From NCBI GenBank assembly GCA_900539095.1, contig UQAR01000023.1:1-27639 (forward strand): a stretch of 27,639 bases of DNA, in the 5' to 3' direction. This document shows, one piece after another, positions 1 to 8,289 of the stretch. Below the pieces are notes generated by a model. That model was given only the letters and a program-made list of their open reading frames with translations, searched no databases and had not been told where the DNA came from. The stretch comes from an uncultured Ruminococcus sp. Its GTDB lineage: Bacteria; Bacillota; Clostridia; Oscillospirales; Ruminococcaceae. Position numbers and translations under genes: made by a program. Position 1 is the stretch's first letter. Every line of letters starts with the position of its first letter.

Positions 1-1889
1 ACCGCCGCAACGCATGGGGTGTAAAGAAGAGTGAATACAAGAAAGCTCAGTGCGGCAAGTGTTGAGAAAGCTCCAGAAAGTGCCATGCCGAGGTTTGCAG
101 TGCTTGTGTTCATAAGCACTGCCATTGTGCTCACAACAGCCTCTTTTGCCGTAAAGCCTGAAATGAGGGAGGTGGTCACTCTCCAGTCGGCAAAGCCCAA
201 AGGCTTGAATATTGGCGATATAGCCTGACCGATAAGAGCGAGCAGGCTGTCGGAAGAATCCTTGACAACGTTGAGCTTTGCGTCAAAGGTTTCAAGAAAC
301 CATATTATTATGGTGGCAAAGAATATCACCGTGAAAGCCCTCTGTATAAAATCCTTAGCCTTGTCCCACAAAAGAAGTCCCACGCTTTTTGCAGACGGCA
401 GACGGTAGTTAGGCAGCTCCATTACAAATGGCACAGGCTTGCCACGGAATGCTGTGTTTTTCAGTATCAACGCCACGATTATCCCAAGCACTATTCCCGT
501 TATGTATAAGCCTATCATCACAAGTGCCTGATATTTTTTGAAAAATGCCGCACAGAAAACTGCGTAAATAGGTATCTTCGCCGAACAGCTCATGTAAGGG
601 GTGAGCAAAATGGTCATTTTTCTGTCACGGTCTGAAACCAATGTCCTTGTTGCCATTATGGCAGGAACTGAACAGCCGAAACCTATGAGCATAGGCACAA
701 AGCTGCGTCCCGAAAGACCTATCTTCCTGAGTAGCTTGTCCATTACAAACGCCACTCGTGCCATGTAGCCTGTGTCCTCCAGTATGGAAAGGAAGAAAAA
801 CAGCGTGACTATTATAGGAAGAAAACTCAGCACACTGCCCACTCCTGCGAAAACGCCGTCTATTATCAGGCTGTGCACAACAGGGTTTATGCCGTATGCG
901 GTCAGACCCTTGTCCGCAATAGCGGTGAGCTTGTCGATACCAAGGGAAAGCCAGTCGGAAAGCGTCGAGCCGATAACATTGAACGTCAGGAAAAACACAA
1001 GAAACATTATGCCGAAAAATACGGGCAGAGCAGTGTATTTTCCCGTTAGTATTCGGTCTATTTTCACGCTCCGCTTGTGTTCACGGCTCTCGTGGCACTT
1101 CACAACGCTTATGGCAACGACTTTTTCGATAAAGTCATACCGCATATCCGCCATTGCCGCATTTCTGTCAAGCCCCGATTCGTCCTCCATTTCCACTATG
1201 CAGTGTTCAAGAAGTTCAAGCTCGTTTTGGTTAAGCTCCAGCTGATCTTCAATGTTCTTGTCACCCTCGATAAGCTTTGACGCACAAAACCTCGGCGGTA
1301 TGCCAACTCGATTAGCGTGATCCATGATAAGATGCACAACTGCGTGTATACATCTGTGCACAGCGGAATCGTCTGAGCAAAAGTCCGTGACCACAGGCTT
1401 TGTCTTGTTTCGTGCGGTCTCCACAGCCTTGTCGATAAGGTCTGAGATACCCTCGCCCTTTGCCGCACTTATTGGTATGACAGGTATGCCAAGGGCGTCG
1501 CTCATCATTTTTACGTCGATAGTTCCGCCGTTCGCCCTCACCTCGTCCATCATGTTCAGTGCAAGCACCATTGGCACACGCAGCTCTAGGAGCTGTAAAG
1601 TGAGATAAAGATTTCGCTCAATGTTTGTGGCGTCAACAATGTTTATTATGCCGTCAGGTTTTTCGTTTATTATGTAGTCACGGGTAACGATCTCTTCTTG
1701 CGTGTAAGGTCTGAGGGAGTATATTCCTGGCAGGTCGACAACTGTGCAGTTTTTCTGCCCCTTTATGTCGCCCACCTTTTGATCCACCGTTACTCCCGGA
1801 AAGTTGCCGACGTGCTGATTTGAGCCTGTGAGGGCGTTAAAAAGCGTGGTCTTTCCACAGTTCTGATTTCCTGCAAGGGCAAATCTCAT
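1..1889 (-). CDS. feoB: FeoB ferrous iron transporter, C-terminus cut by window edge
   Basis: FeoB is an inner-membrane Fe(II) importer with a cytosolic GTP-binding domain. I translated the minus strand from the ATG at 1889-1887. The frame stays open to the window edge, about 629 codons. The P-loop GNQNCGKT is at residues 7-14, followed by DLPG (G3) and the G4 motif NMMD. Later come the core membrane motifs GFGCSVPAIMATRT and PYMSCSAKIP, and finally LLYTPCVA, which lies near the C-terminus in this family. Perhaps 50-90 residues and the stop codon are outside the window. The start overlaps the feoA stop by 4 bases (ATGA), so the two genes are translationally coupled. No frameshift was seen in the translated stretch. 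Identification is firm; only the missing end is unknown. Confidence 0.96.
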   Translation of the reverse strand, partial: MRFALAGNQNCGKTTLFNALTGSNQHVGNFPGVTVDQKVGDIKGQKNCTVVDLPGIYSLRPYTQEEIVTRDYIINEKPDGIINIVDATNIERNLYLTLQLLELRVPMVLALNMMDEVRANGGTIDVKMMSDALGIPVIPISAAKGEGISDLIDKAVETARNKTKPVVTDFCSDDSAVHRCIHAVVHLIMDHANRVGIPPRFCASKLIEGDKNIEDQLELNQNELELLEHCIVEMEDESGLDRNAAMADMRYDFIEKVVAISVVKCHESREHKRSVKIDRILTGKYTALPVFFGIMFLVFFLTFNVIGSTLSDWLSLGIDKLTAIADKGLTAYGINPVVHSLIIDGVFAGVGSVLSFLPIIVTLFFFLSILEDTGYMARVAFVMDKLLRKIGLSGRSFVPMLIGFGCSVPAIMATRTLVSDRDRKMTILLTPYMSCSAKIPIYAVFCAAFFKKYQALVMIGLYITGIVLGIIVALILKNTAFRGKPVPFVMELPNYRLPSAKSVGLLLWDKAKDFIQRAFTVIFFATIIIWFLETFDAKLNVVKDSSDSLLALIGQAISPIFKPLGFADWRVTTSLISGFTAKEAVVSTMAVLMNTSTANLGMALSGAFSTLAALSFLVFTLLYTPCVAA

Positions 1890-2128
1890 ATATGTTCATT
1901 CTCCTCTGTCTTTTCTATTTCTATGTTCTTTGCGTCCTCTATCCTCAGGGTAAGCTCGTAGCCTCTGAGTACAATGTCCAGAGGGTCGCCCATAGGAGCA
2001 CGCTTTAACATTTTCACTTTTGTTTTCGGTATCAGTCCCATGTCGAGAAAACGCAGTCTTAGTGCACCCTCGCCGCCTACCGCTTTTATCACGGCGGACT
2101 CTCCCGTTTTAAGCTTGTCAAGAGTCAT
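1886..2128 (-). CDS. feoA: FeoA, SH3-like partner of FeoB
   Basis: FeoA is a small cytosolic beta-barrel (SH3-like) protein that acts with FeoB in Fe(II) uptake. The product is 80 residues, typical for the family, and carries the FeoA pattern LRLRFLDMGLIPKTKV followed by DPLDIVLRGYELTLR. An ATG also exists 15 bases upstream (2143), but that one has no ribosome binding site. The ATG at 2128 is preceded by GGAGG with an 8-base spacer, so I chose it. The gene ends in an ATGA overlap with feoB. A consensus-like promoter lies upstream at 2190-2218. Confidence 0.95.
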   Translation of the reverse strand: MTLDKLKTGESAVIKAVGGEGALRLRFLDMGLIPKTKVKMLKRAPMGDPLDIVLRGYELTLRIEDAKNIEIEKTEENEHI

Positions 2129-2161
2129 GTTTTTATCCTCCATAGCTATATTTTATTCTTA

Positions 2162-2177
2162 TCTTTTATCTAAAAGA
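2162..2177. promoter_or_regulatory. Palindrome near feoAB transcription start, possible operator
   Basis: TCTTTTA-TC-TAAAAGA is an inverted repeat with 7-base arms and a 2-base centre. It lies just downstream of the predicted feoAB start point, where a repressor would block transcription. An iron-sensing repressor would be expected here, but the sequence is not a clear match to the classic Fur or DtxR boxes I know, and an AT-rich palindrome of this size can occur by chance. Confidence 0.35.
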
Positions 2178-2189
2178 ACTCTACAAATA

Positions 2190-2218
2190 AGTTTACCACG
2201 GCTAACTTTGCTTGTCAA
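2190..2218 (-). promoter_or_regulatory. Predicted sigma-A promoter of feoAB
   Basis: On the minus strand a perfect -35 TTGACA (2218-2213) is followed after 17 bases by TAAACT (2195-2190). Transcription would start near 2183, leaving a leader of about 55 bases before the feoA start at 2128. The 17-base spacing and perfect -35 make this a credible housekeeping-type promoter. Confidence 0.75.
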
Positions 2219-2289
2219 GAGCATATTTCATATATTTGATGCTGCTATGTATATTTTGTTTAAATGTTTTTTCAAAGAGGGGATATTTG

Positions 2290-2318
2290 TTGACAACTCC
2301 GACAAATTGTGCTATCAT
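2290..2318 (+). promoter_or_regulatory. Predicted promoter of the hydrogenase-maturation cluster
   Basis: TTGACA (2290-2295), a 17-base spacer, then TATCAT (2313-2318). Transcription would start near 2325, about 45 bases before the ATG at 2370. It points away from the feoAB promoter, so the two share one divergent control region. The same -35/-10 pair (TTGACA and TATCAT, 17 bases apart) drives the tetrapyrrole operon at 23712-23740. Confidence 0.75.
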
Positions 2319-2369
2319 AAAATAAGATAAAGTAAGACAAAGTACACTTTTATATTACGGGGGTGTTTT

Positions 2370-2615
2370 ATGGATACCCGTGTGGCAATACTTGCAATAA
2401 TCGCACACGACAACGGCTCTGCTCAGGCAATAAACGCCATTTTGCATGAGCACGCCGATCATATAATAGGACGAATGGGTCTGCCATACCGTGAGCGTGG
2501 CATGAACATAATAAGCGTGGCTATCGACGCACCGCAGGACGTTATAAACTCTCTTGCAGGCAAGATAGGCAGGCTTGAGGGCGTGACCGCCAAGACCCTT
2601 TATTCGCCGCAGTAA
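2370..2615 (+). CDS. TM1266-type ACT-domain protein, putative [FeFe]-hydrogenase system regulator
   Basis: An 81-residue single ACT-like domain (ferredoxin fold). The pattern AIIAHDN near the N-terminus, ILHEHADHIIGRMGLPYRER in the middle, and GKIGRLEGVTAKTLYS at the end match the TM1266 family, which is annotated as a putative iron-only hydrogenase system regulator because it sits next to hydE, hydF and hydG in many Clostridia and Thermotogae. What it binds is not known. The ATG at 2370 follows a GGGGGTG ribosome binding site. It heads the cluster, 231 bases ahead of hydF. I see no convincing terminator after it, so readthrough into hydF is likely. Confidence 0.88.
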   Translation: MDTRVAILAIIAHDNGSAQAINAILHEHADHIIGRMGLPYRERGMNIISVAIDAPQDVINSLAGKIGRLEGVTAKTLYSPQ

Positions 2616-2846
2616 AAAATAATATTTGTGACCCTGACGCCGAAAACGAGTTTTCTCCTTTAAGGCGAAAGAATACACATCAAGCAGAAAAAGTAAAAAG
2701 CAGATATAAAGCCCTATCTCTACTCATGTAGGGGCGAACAGCGTTCGCCCGTGGATTAGGTTTTTTATGAGCAAGCGTAGCCTTTTTTTGTTATCAAAGC
2801 TGTATCCTCAGGGGTATGGCTTATTTTATTGAGAGGAGTTTTTGCA
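2616..2846 (+). other. Intergenic region between the ACT-domain gene and hydF
   Basis: I find no coding sequence here. It holds a weak AT-rich hairpin (GAAAAC-GA-GTTTTC, 2642-2655) without a T-run, one copy of the palindromic repeat family (2727-2751), and the hydF ribosome binding site GAGAGGAG (2831-2838). No promoter as good as the one at 2290 is visible, so hydF probably depends on upstream transcription. Confidence 0.6.
2727..2751 (+). repeat. Palindromic intergenic repeat, copy 1
   Basis: TGTAG followed by an inverted repeat GGGCGAAC-AGC-GTTCGCCC (2732-2750), 8-base arms and a 3-base loop. Its core is identical to the copy at 16621-16644 and differs by one loop base from the inverted copy at 16738-16762. 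Such short GC-rich palindromes with a TGTAGGG lead and CGCCCG end are common between genes in gut Clostridia. Confidence 0.85.
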
Positions 2847-4070
2847 GTGGGACTTAATGACGCACCAAGCGGAGAACGTATTCATATAGGATTTTTCGGC
2901 AGACGAAACGCAGGAAAATCAAGCGTTGTGAACGCAGTGACAAATCAGGATCTTGCAGTGGTATCTGACACAAAGGGCACTACCACTGACCCTGTTACAA
3001 AGGCAATGGAGCTTTTGCCACTTGGGCCTGTTGTTATTATAGATACCCCAGGCTTCGACGACGAAGGCGACCTTGGGGAGCTGCGTGTGAAAAAAACTAA
3101 GCAGATATTGAACAGAACAGACTGTGCAGTGCTTGTCACCGACTGCACGATACCACTGGGCGAGTGTGAAAAACAGCTCATCTCAATATTCAAAGAGAAA
3201 AATATCCCCTTTGTGATAGCAAAAAACAAAGCCGATCTTTTGTCTGATATCAAAAAAGAGGAGGGTGCAGTGTATGTCAGTGCAAAAGAGCATACCGGCA
3301 TCGAGGAGCTTAAAAACGCCATTGCAAAGCTTACGGAAACAGACACCATGACGATGCGTCTGGTTGGCGACCTTATAAAGCCTAACGATATGGTGGTGCT
3401 TGTTACGCCTATCGACAGTGCCGCACCAAAGGGCAGACTTATCCTCCCTCAGCAGCAAGCCATAAGAGATGTTCTTGAGGCTAATGCCTGTGCGGTGGTG
3501 GTGAGAGAAACGGAGCTTTCAGGGGTGCTTGGCAGGATAGAAAAGCCTGCACTTGTTATAACAGACAGTCAGGCGTTCGGAAGAGTTTCAAAGGATACCC
3601 CTGAGGACATACCTCTTACCTCGTTTTCTATACTAATGGCGAGATATAAAGGTTTTCTTGACGCCGCTGTAAAGGGCGTGAAAGCTATCGACAGGCTAAA
3701 AGACGGCGACAGGGTGCTTATATCAGAGGGCTGCACTCATCATAGACAGTGCGGTGATATAGGCTCGGTAAAGCTGCCAAACTGGCTGAAAGAATATACA
3801 GGCAAGGAACTTGATATAACATTGTCCTCAGGTCATGGCTTTCCTGAGGAGCTTTCGGACTTTGCACTTTGTATACACTGCGGCGGCTGTATGCTCGGCT
3901 CAAGGGAGCTTACATACAGAATGAAATGTGCAGATGACGCAGGCGTGCCGTTCACAAATTACGGCATTGCCATTGCCTACATGAAAGGCATACTGAAAAG
4001 GAGCATAGAGGTGTTCCCACATCTTGTAAAGGAGCTTGATGATAAGCGTGGCGGTCAGAGAACTTATTGA
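2847..4070 (+). CDS. hydF: HydF, [FeFe]-hydrogenase maturation GTPase and scaffold
   Basis: HydF is the scaffold on which the diiron subcluster of the H-cluster is completed and from which it is passed to the hydrogenase. The 407-residue product has an N-terminal GTPase domain (P-loop GRRNAGKS at 18-25, DTPG, NKAD) and a C-terminal iron-sulfur domain with the family motif CxH (C296, H298) and HCxxC (H344, C345, C348). All expected ligands are present. A TTG at 2829 would give 6 more residues, but GAGAGGAG at 2831-2838 is placed for the GTG at 2847, and the resulting start (GLNDAPSGERIHIG) is typical of HydF. Its end overlaps hydE by 32 bases, so the two are coupled. Confidence 0.96.
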   Translation: MGLNDAPSGERIHIGFFGRRNAGKSSVVNAVTNQDLAVVSDTKGTTTDPVTKAMELLPLGPVVIIDTPGFDDEGDLGELRVKKTKQILNRTDCAVLVTDCTIPLGECEKQLISIFKEKNIPFVIAKNKADLLSDIKKEEGAVYVSAKEHTGIEELKNAIAKLTETDTMTMRLVGDLIKPNDMVVLVTPIDSAAPKGRLILPQQQAIRDVLEANACAVVVRETELSGVLGRIEKPALVITDSQAFGRVSKDTPEDIPLTSFSILMARYKGFLDAAVKGVKAIDRLKDGDRVLISEGCTHHRQCGDIGSVKLPNWLKEYTGKELDITLSSGHGFPEELSDFALCIHCGGCMLGSRELTYRMKCADDAGVPFTNYGIAIAYMKGILKRSIEVFPHLVKELDDKRGGQRTY

Positions 4071-5088
4071 CAGACTTAACAAAGAAAAACAGCTTTCCCA
4101 CGAAGATTGGGTGAGGATAATAAAAGAGCATGACGAAAGCGACAGGATATATGCGGCGGAGCTTGCAAGGGGCATTGCTCAGGAAATGTTCGGCAGGGAT
4201 ATTTACATAAGAGGTATCGTGGAGTTTTCAAACATCTGCAAAAACGATTGCCTTTACTGCGGAATAAGGCGTTCAAATGGCAACGTGAGCAGATATAGGC
4301 TTACCGCCGAGGAGATCTTGCAGTGCTGCGACGAGGGCTACGGCTATGGCTTTCGTACCTTTGTGCTCCAAAGTGGCGAGGACGCCTTTTATGACAGGGA
4401 AATGCTCTGCGGTATCGTCAGAGAGATAAAAAAGCGTCACCCTGACTGTGCGGTGACATTGTCCCTTGGCGAGAAAAGCCGTGAGGACTATGAGACGTTT
4501 TTTAAGGCTGGTGCAGACAGATATCTTCTCAGGCACGAAACTGCCGACGAGGAGCATTACAAAAAGCTCCACCCCGCAGAAATGTCATGGAAAAATCGAA
4601 TGGAGTGCCTTTTTGCCCTTAAAGAGATAGGCTATCAGACAGGCTGCGGAATGATGATAGGCTCACCATATCAGACGGCTGAGTGCCTTGCTGAGGATAT
4701 GGAGTTTATGTGCAGTTTCAAGCCCGAAATGATAGGCTTAGGGCCTTTTCTGCCGCATAAGGATACGCCTTTTCGCAGCTGTCCGCAGGGGTCATATGAG
4801 CTTACGCTTTTTATGCTCAGCCTTTGCAGAATAATGCTCCCCGACGTTCTGCTGCCTGCCACCACCGCTTTGGGCACTATCGACCCTAAAGGCCGTGAAC
4901 AAGGCGTGCTGTCAGGTGCAAACGTTATAATGCCAAATCTTTCGCCTGTGGCGGTGAGAAAAAAATATATGCTCTATGACAACAAGATATGCACAGGTGA
5001 CGAGTCTGCACAGTGCAGGGCTTGCCTTGAAAGACGAATGGAGTCTATAGGCTATAAAATAAAGATCACAAGAGGAGATCACAGATAA
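4039..5088 (+). CDS. hydE: HydE, radical SAM [FeFe]-hydrogenase maturase
   Basis: HydE is a radical S-adenosylmethionine enzyme that, in the standard pathway, takes the Fe(CO)2(CN)-cysteine unit made by HydG and converts it toward the diiron subcluster. The 349-residue product has the radical SAM motif CxxxCxxC (C67, C71, C74) and the second-cluster pattern CX7CX2C (C318, C326, C329) seen in Thermotoga HydE. The ATG at 4039 follows AAAGGAG with a 4-base spacer; a TTG one codon earlier is less likely. It overlaps hydF by 32 bases and shares one base with the next gene (TAATG). HydG, its usual supplier, is not found anywhere in this window. Confidence 0.95.
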   Translation: MISVAVRELIDRLNKEKQLSHEDWVRIIKEHDESDRIYAAELARGIAQEMFGRDIYIRGIVEFSNICKNDCLYCGIRRSNGNVSRYRLTAEEILQCCDEGYGYGFRTFVLQSGEDAFYDREMLCGIVREIKKRHPDCAVTLSLGEKSREDYETFFKAGADRYLLRHETADEEHYKKLHPAEMSWKNRMECLFALKEIGYQTGCGMMIGSPYQTAECLAEDMEFMCSFKPEMIGLGPFLPHKDTPFRSCPQGSYELTLFMLSLCRIMLPDVLLPATTALGTIDPKGREQGVLSGANVIMPNLSPVAVRKKYMLYDNKICTGDESAQCRACLERRMESIGYKIKITRGDHR

Positions 5089-5852
5089 TGATAAAGCTTG
5101 CTTTTTACGGAAAAGGCGGAATAGGAAAATCCACTGCGGCGTCAAACGTCAGTGCGGCACTGGCTGAAAAAGGGCTGAAGGTCATGCAGATAGGCTGTGA
5201 CCCTAAGGCTGATTCCACCATATTTCTTCACGGCGGAGAGAAGATACCCACCGTTCTTGACCTTGTGCGAAAGGGCGAGGGCTTTGAGCTTGAAGATATG
5301 ACCTGCGTTGGGTATAACGGCGTTGTGTGCGTTGAGGCAGGCGGACCGGTCCCAGGGCTTGGCTGTGCAGGAAGAGGTATAATCGCCGCACTTGAAGAGC
5401 TTGAAAAAAAGGGTGCGTATGAAAAATATCAGCCTGACGTTGTAATCTATGACGTCCTCGGCGACGTTGTGTGCGGAGGCTTTTCAATGCCTATGCGAAA
5501 GGGCTACGCCGATAAGGTATTTATCATCACCTCAGGAGAGAATATGTCCATATACGCCGCCGCAAATATCGCAATGGCGGTGGAAAATTTCAAAAGCCGT
5601 GGCTATGCAACGCTGGGCGGTTTTATCCTTAACAGGCGTAACGTAAAAAACGAGGACGAAAAAGTGGCGGAGCTTGCCGCTGACTTTGGCAGCTCGGTGA
5701 TAGCAGAGATAGACAGAAGTGAGCTTGTGAGCGAGGCTGAGGATATGCACAAGACAGTCATGGAGGCTTTTCCTGAAAGCAGTGTGGCAAAGCAGTATAG
5801 AGCACTTGCGGATAAAATTTCCGCCCTGTGCAAAATCGGAGAAGAAAAATGA
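5088..5852 (+). CDS. NifH-like ATPase/reductase, module 1
   Basis: A 254-residue homologue of nitrogenase Fe protein, which forms a dimer bridged by one [4Fe-4S] cluster and passes electrons to a NifDK-type partner with ATP hydrolysis. It carries the P-loop GKGGIGKS (8-15), the GCDPKADST motif, the cluster cysteines C93 (GLGCAGRG) and C129 (DVLGDVVCGGF), and R96, the residue that is ADP-ribosylated in true NifH. All functional residues are intact. It is shorter than nitrogen-fixing NifH (about 275-295). It overlaps hydE by 1 base and the next gene by 4. It closely resembles the second copy at 8290-9051. Context points to hydrogenase cofactor assembly, not nitrogen fixation; that is inference. 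Confidence 0.93.
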   Translation: MIKLAFYGKGGIGKSTAASNVSAALAEKGLKVMQIGCDPKADSTIFLHGGEKIPTVLDLVRKGEGFELEDMTCVGYNGVVCVEAGGPVPGLGCAGRGIIAALEELEKKGAYEKYQPDVVIYDVLGDVVCGGFSMPMRKGYADKVFIITSGENMSIYAAANIAMAVENFKSRGYATLGGFILNRRNVKNEDEKVAELAADFGSSVIAEIDRSELVSEAEDMHKTVMEAFPESSVAKQYRALADKISALCKIGEEK

Positions 5853-7141
5853 TAAAAGACAACGGCATCAAGATAACAAAGGCTGATTTCCCTGCACCTT
5901 TTCAAAGCGGACTTGAATACAATCCTCCCACAAGAGGCGTGTGGAATATCGTCCATACCGGTATGCTCATTCCTGAGTCACGGCAGATATTTGTCTGTGC
6001 ACAAGGCTGCCTGAGGGGAGTTATACTGACGGCGGCAGAGATGAACGCCATGGATAGAATGTCATGGGTGACTGTTTCTGAGCAGGACTTGTATGACGGC
6101 ACAATGGAACAGGACGTTATCGACGGCGTGAGCGATATCATAAAAAGGCTTGATGAAAAGCCAAAATGTGTGCTGCTTTTTCTAAGCTGCGTCCACCTTT
6201 TTGCAGGCTGTGACTTCAAAATGATAATAGACCAGCTTTCGGAAATGTTTCCGCAGGTGCATTTTATCGACTGCTATATGACGCCTACCATGAGAAAGTC
6301 TATCTCCCCCGACAGCCTCATGAGAAAACAGCTTTATGAGCCGCTGGAAAAGTGCGAAAAGAAACCTAAAACAGCTGCGATAATAGGCTGTGACAGAGCG
6401 ACTGACGGCTCTTCAGAGCTTGTGAGGATAATAAATTCAGCAGGTTTTGAGCTTTTGGATATAACAAAGTGCAAGACCTATGAAGAGTATCTCGCTATGG
6501 CGGAAAGCTCTTTGAATATCACCTATATCCCTGCGGCGAAACCAGCAGGAGAGGAGCTTGAAAGACGGCTCGGAACAAAGCATTTGTATCTGCCGCTGTG
6601 CTATGGCTATGACGAGATAGAAAGCCTTTACCGCAGGCTTTGCAGCGAACTTGGTGTGCAAATGCCAGACCTTGCGGCTGATAGGGAAAGTGCCGACAAG
6701 GCTTTAGCCCGTGCCCTTGAGGTATTGGGTGATACGCCTGTGGCAGTGGATTATACCGCTGTGCCACGTCCGCTTGGACTTTGCAGACTGCTTTTAGAAA
6801 AGGGCTTTAACGTGAAACGCTGCTACGCCGACAGCTTCTCCGAGGAAGAAAGAGCAGACTTTGCGTGGATCAAAGAGCATTGCCCTGAGCTTGATATCTT
6901 CCCCACAGTGAATGTGAAAATGGAGTTTTCACAGTGCAGTGAAAAGTATCTTGCCATAGGTCAGAAAGCGGCGTTTTTTTGTCAGACCGATAACTTCGTT
7001 GATATAGTCGCAGGTGGCGGCGGATATGGCTTTGAGGGCATAAAAATGCTTGCGGAGATTATCATTGACGGAGCGGAGAACAAAAAGGACAGACGTAAAG
7101 TGATACAGCATAAAGGCTGGGGGTGTGAAAGCTGCCTATGA
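5849..7141 (+). CDS. NifD-like nitrogenase component 1 subunit, module 1
   Basis: A 430-residue protein of the nitrogenase component 1 superfamily. Two cysteines sit where cluster ligands of NifD/BchN-type subunits lie: C54 (VCAQGC) and C114 (FLSCVHLFAGCDF), with extra cysteines C50, C107 and C121 close by. The C-terminal GGGGYGFEGIKMLAEII resembles the end of the NifD fold. It ends in an unusual C-terminal GWGCESCL, a CxxC pair one residue from the end. The ATG at 5849 follows GGAGAAG; a GTG 21 bases upstream would extend it into nifH-like coding sequence and is not needed. Both ends overlap neighbours by 4 bases (ATGA). Without nifB, nifE or nifN nearby, an FeMo-type cofactor is unlikely; a [4Fe-4S]-bearing reductase is more plausible. 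Substrate unknown. Confidence 0.8.
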   Translation: MIKDNGIKITKADFPAPFQSGLEYNPPTRGVWNIVHTGMLIPESRQIFVCAQGCLRGVILTAAEMNAMDRMSWVTVSEQDLYDGTMEQDVIDGVSDIIKRLDEKPKCVLLFLSCVHLFAGCDFKMIIDQLSEMFPQVHFIDCYMTPTMRKSISPDSLMRKQLYEPLEKCEKKPKTAAIIGCDRATDGSSELVRIINSAGFELLDITKCKTYEEYLAMAESSLNITYIPAAKPAGEELERRLGTKHLYLPLCYGYDEIESLYRRLCSELGVQMPDLAADRESADKALARALEVLGDTPVAVDYTAVPRPLGLCRLLLEKGFNVKRCYADSFSEEERADFAWIKEHCPELDIFPTVNVKMEFSQCSEKYLAIGQKAAFFCQTDNFVDIVAGGGGYGFEGIKMLAEIIIDGAENKKDRRKVIQHKGWGCESCL

Positions 7142-8256
7142 ATTCAAAAGTGATATCAATATATGCGGCGGATACCTCAGGGGTCTGTTCGGCACTTTAT
7201 GAGCTTGGTGGAATGACCGTCGTTCATGACGCATCAGGCTGTAATTCAACCTATGCCACACACGATGAACCTCGTTGGTATGACCGCAAAAGCATGATAT
7301 ATATTTCCGCACTCACCGAGTCGGACGCCGTTATGGGCAATGACGGCAAATTCATTTGTGACGTAACGAAAGCCGCCAAAGAACTTTCCCCACGGTTCAT
7401 AGCTCTATGCGGTTCGCCTATGCCTGCAATGACAGGTTTTGACTATAGTGCGGCGGCTGAGGAGATAGAGCGTGAAACAGGTCTGACCACGTTTTATGTT
7501 GACACAAACGGCACACATTCTTATCTCCACGGTGCTGAGGGGGCTTTTTTGAGCCTTGTAAAGCTTTTTTGCCACGAGAAAAAGAAAACGCAGGCTGGTT
7601 CGGTGAACATCATCGGTGCAACGCCTCTTGACTATTCAGTGAACACCAGCGTAAGTTCCATAAAAAAGTGGCTTGCGGATAACGGCTTTTCTGTGAAAAG
7701 CTGCCTTGCCATGGACAGCAGTCTTGAAGAGATATCATCAGCGTCAGAGGCGGCTGTGAGCCTTGTTATATCCTCAGACGGCATTGCGTCAGCGGAGTAT
7801 CTTTTCGATACCTATGGCGTGCCTTATGTTGTGGGCGTGCCTGTGGGAAAAAGCTTTTCCAAAAAGCTTTCCTACGACCTTAAAAGGGCAGTGTCAGAGG
7901 GCGTTTGTATCAATGCCTGCACCGACAAAAAATTGAAAAATGCAGACATCATCGTCACAGGGGAAAGCGTTTTCGCAGCGTCCCTTGCAGCTGAACTTGG
8001 TGCAAAAGCTGTGGCAACTGTGGGCGTAAGAAACAGTCAGGTGCTCTCAGCGGAGGATATTTTCTGCGAGGGGGAAGAAAAACTTGAAAGGCTCTTTTCT
8101 CAGCATGAAACTGTTATCGCAGACCCTCTTTTCAAACCTATATGCAGAGGGTCAGCATTCGTGCCTTTGCCTCACGTTGCTTTTTCAGGAAGATGCTTTC
8201 TTAAAGATATCCCAGACCTGATAGATAAAGACGTAAGCAAAATACTTAACCTATAA
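7138..8256 (+). CDS. NifK-like nitrogenase component 1 subunit, module 1
   Basis: A 372-residue protein that I assign to the nitrogenase component 1 superfamily as the partner of the preceding gene. C35 (DASGCNST) and C91 (LCGSPMPAMTG) align with the two conserved cluster-ligand positions of the family. The segment around DTNGTHSYLHGAEGAF resembles the corresponding NifK loop. A DEPRW motif (43-47) is shared with the second copy at 10342-11409. GATPLDYS (around 160) and PHVAFSGR near the C-terminus also recur in that copy as GATPLELG and PHFGLSGR, showing the two are paralogues. It overlaps the previous gene by 4 bases. It is shorter than NifK (about 520), so the fold is a minimal one. Confidence 0.75.
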   Translation: MNSKVISIYAADTSGVCSALYELGGMTVVHDASGCNSTYATHDEPRWYDRKSMIYISALTESDAVMGNDGKFICDVTKAAKELSPRFIALCGSPMPAMTGFDYSAAAEEIERETGLTTFYVDTNGTHSYLHGAEGAFLSLVKLFCHEKKKTQAGSVNIIGATPLDYSVNTSVSSIKKWLADNGFSVKSCLAMDSSLEEISSASEAAVSLVISSDGIASAEYLFDTYGVPYVVGVPVGKSFSKKLSYDLKRAVSEGVCINACTDKKLKNADIIVTGESVFAASLAAELGAKAVATVGVRNSQVLSAEDIFCEGEEKLERLFSQHETVIADPLFKPICRGSAFVPLPHVAFSGRCFLKDIPDLIDKDVSKILNL

Positions 8257-8289
8257 AAAGGAGGAACGTGCTTTTGCACGGATACTTAT
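8256..8289 (+). promoter_or_regulatory. Hairpin-bridged ribosome binding site of the second NifH-like gene
   Basis: AAAAGGAGG (8256-8264) is a strong Shine-Dalgarno sequence but lies 25 bases from the only usable start, the ATG at 8290. Between them is a perfect hairpin CGTGC-TTTT-GCACG (8267-8280). Folding it would shorten the effective spacing to about 11 bases. No start codon in the right frame lies closer to the Shine-Dalgarno. This is the only junction among the twelve genes of the run that is separated this way. Confidence 0.6.

Noticed and set aside
772..1608. Plus-strand open frames of 90-157 codons
   Set aside because: They are antisense to feoB, whose frame I could translate continuously with all family motifs.
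2642..2667. Terminator after the ACT-domain gene
   Set aside because: The stem is short and AT-rich and lacks a T-run, so I expect readthrough into hydF.
2355..2678. Minus-strand 107-codon open frame
   Set aside because: It is antisense to the ACT-domain gene, which matches a known family and has promoter and ribosome binding site.
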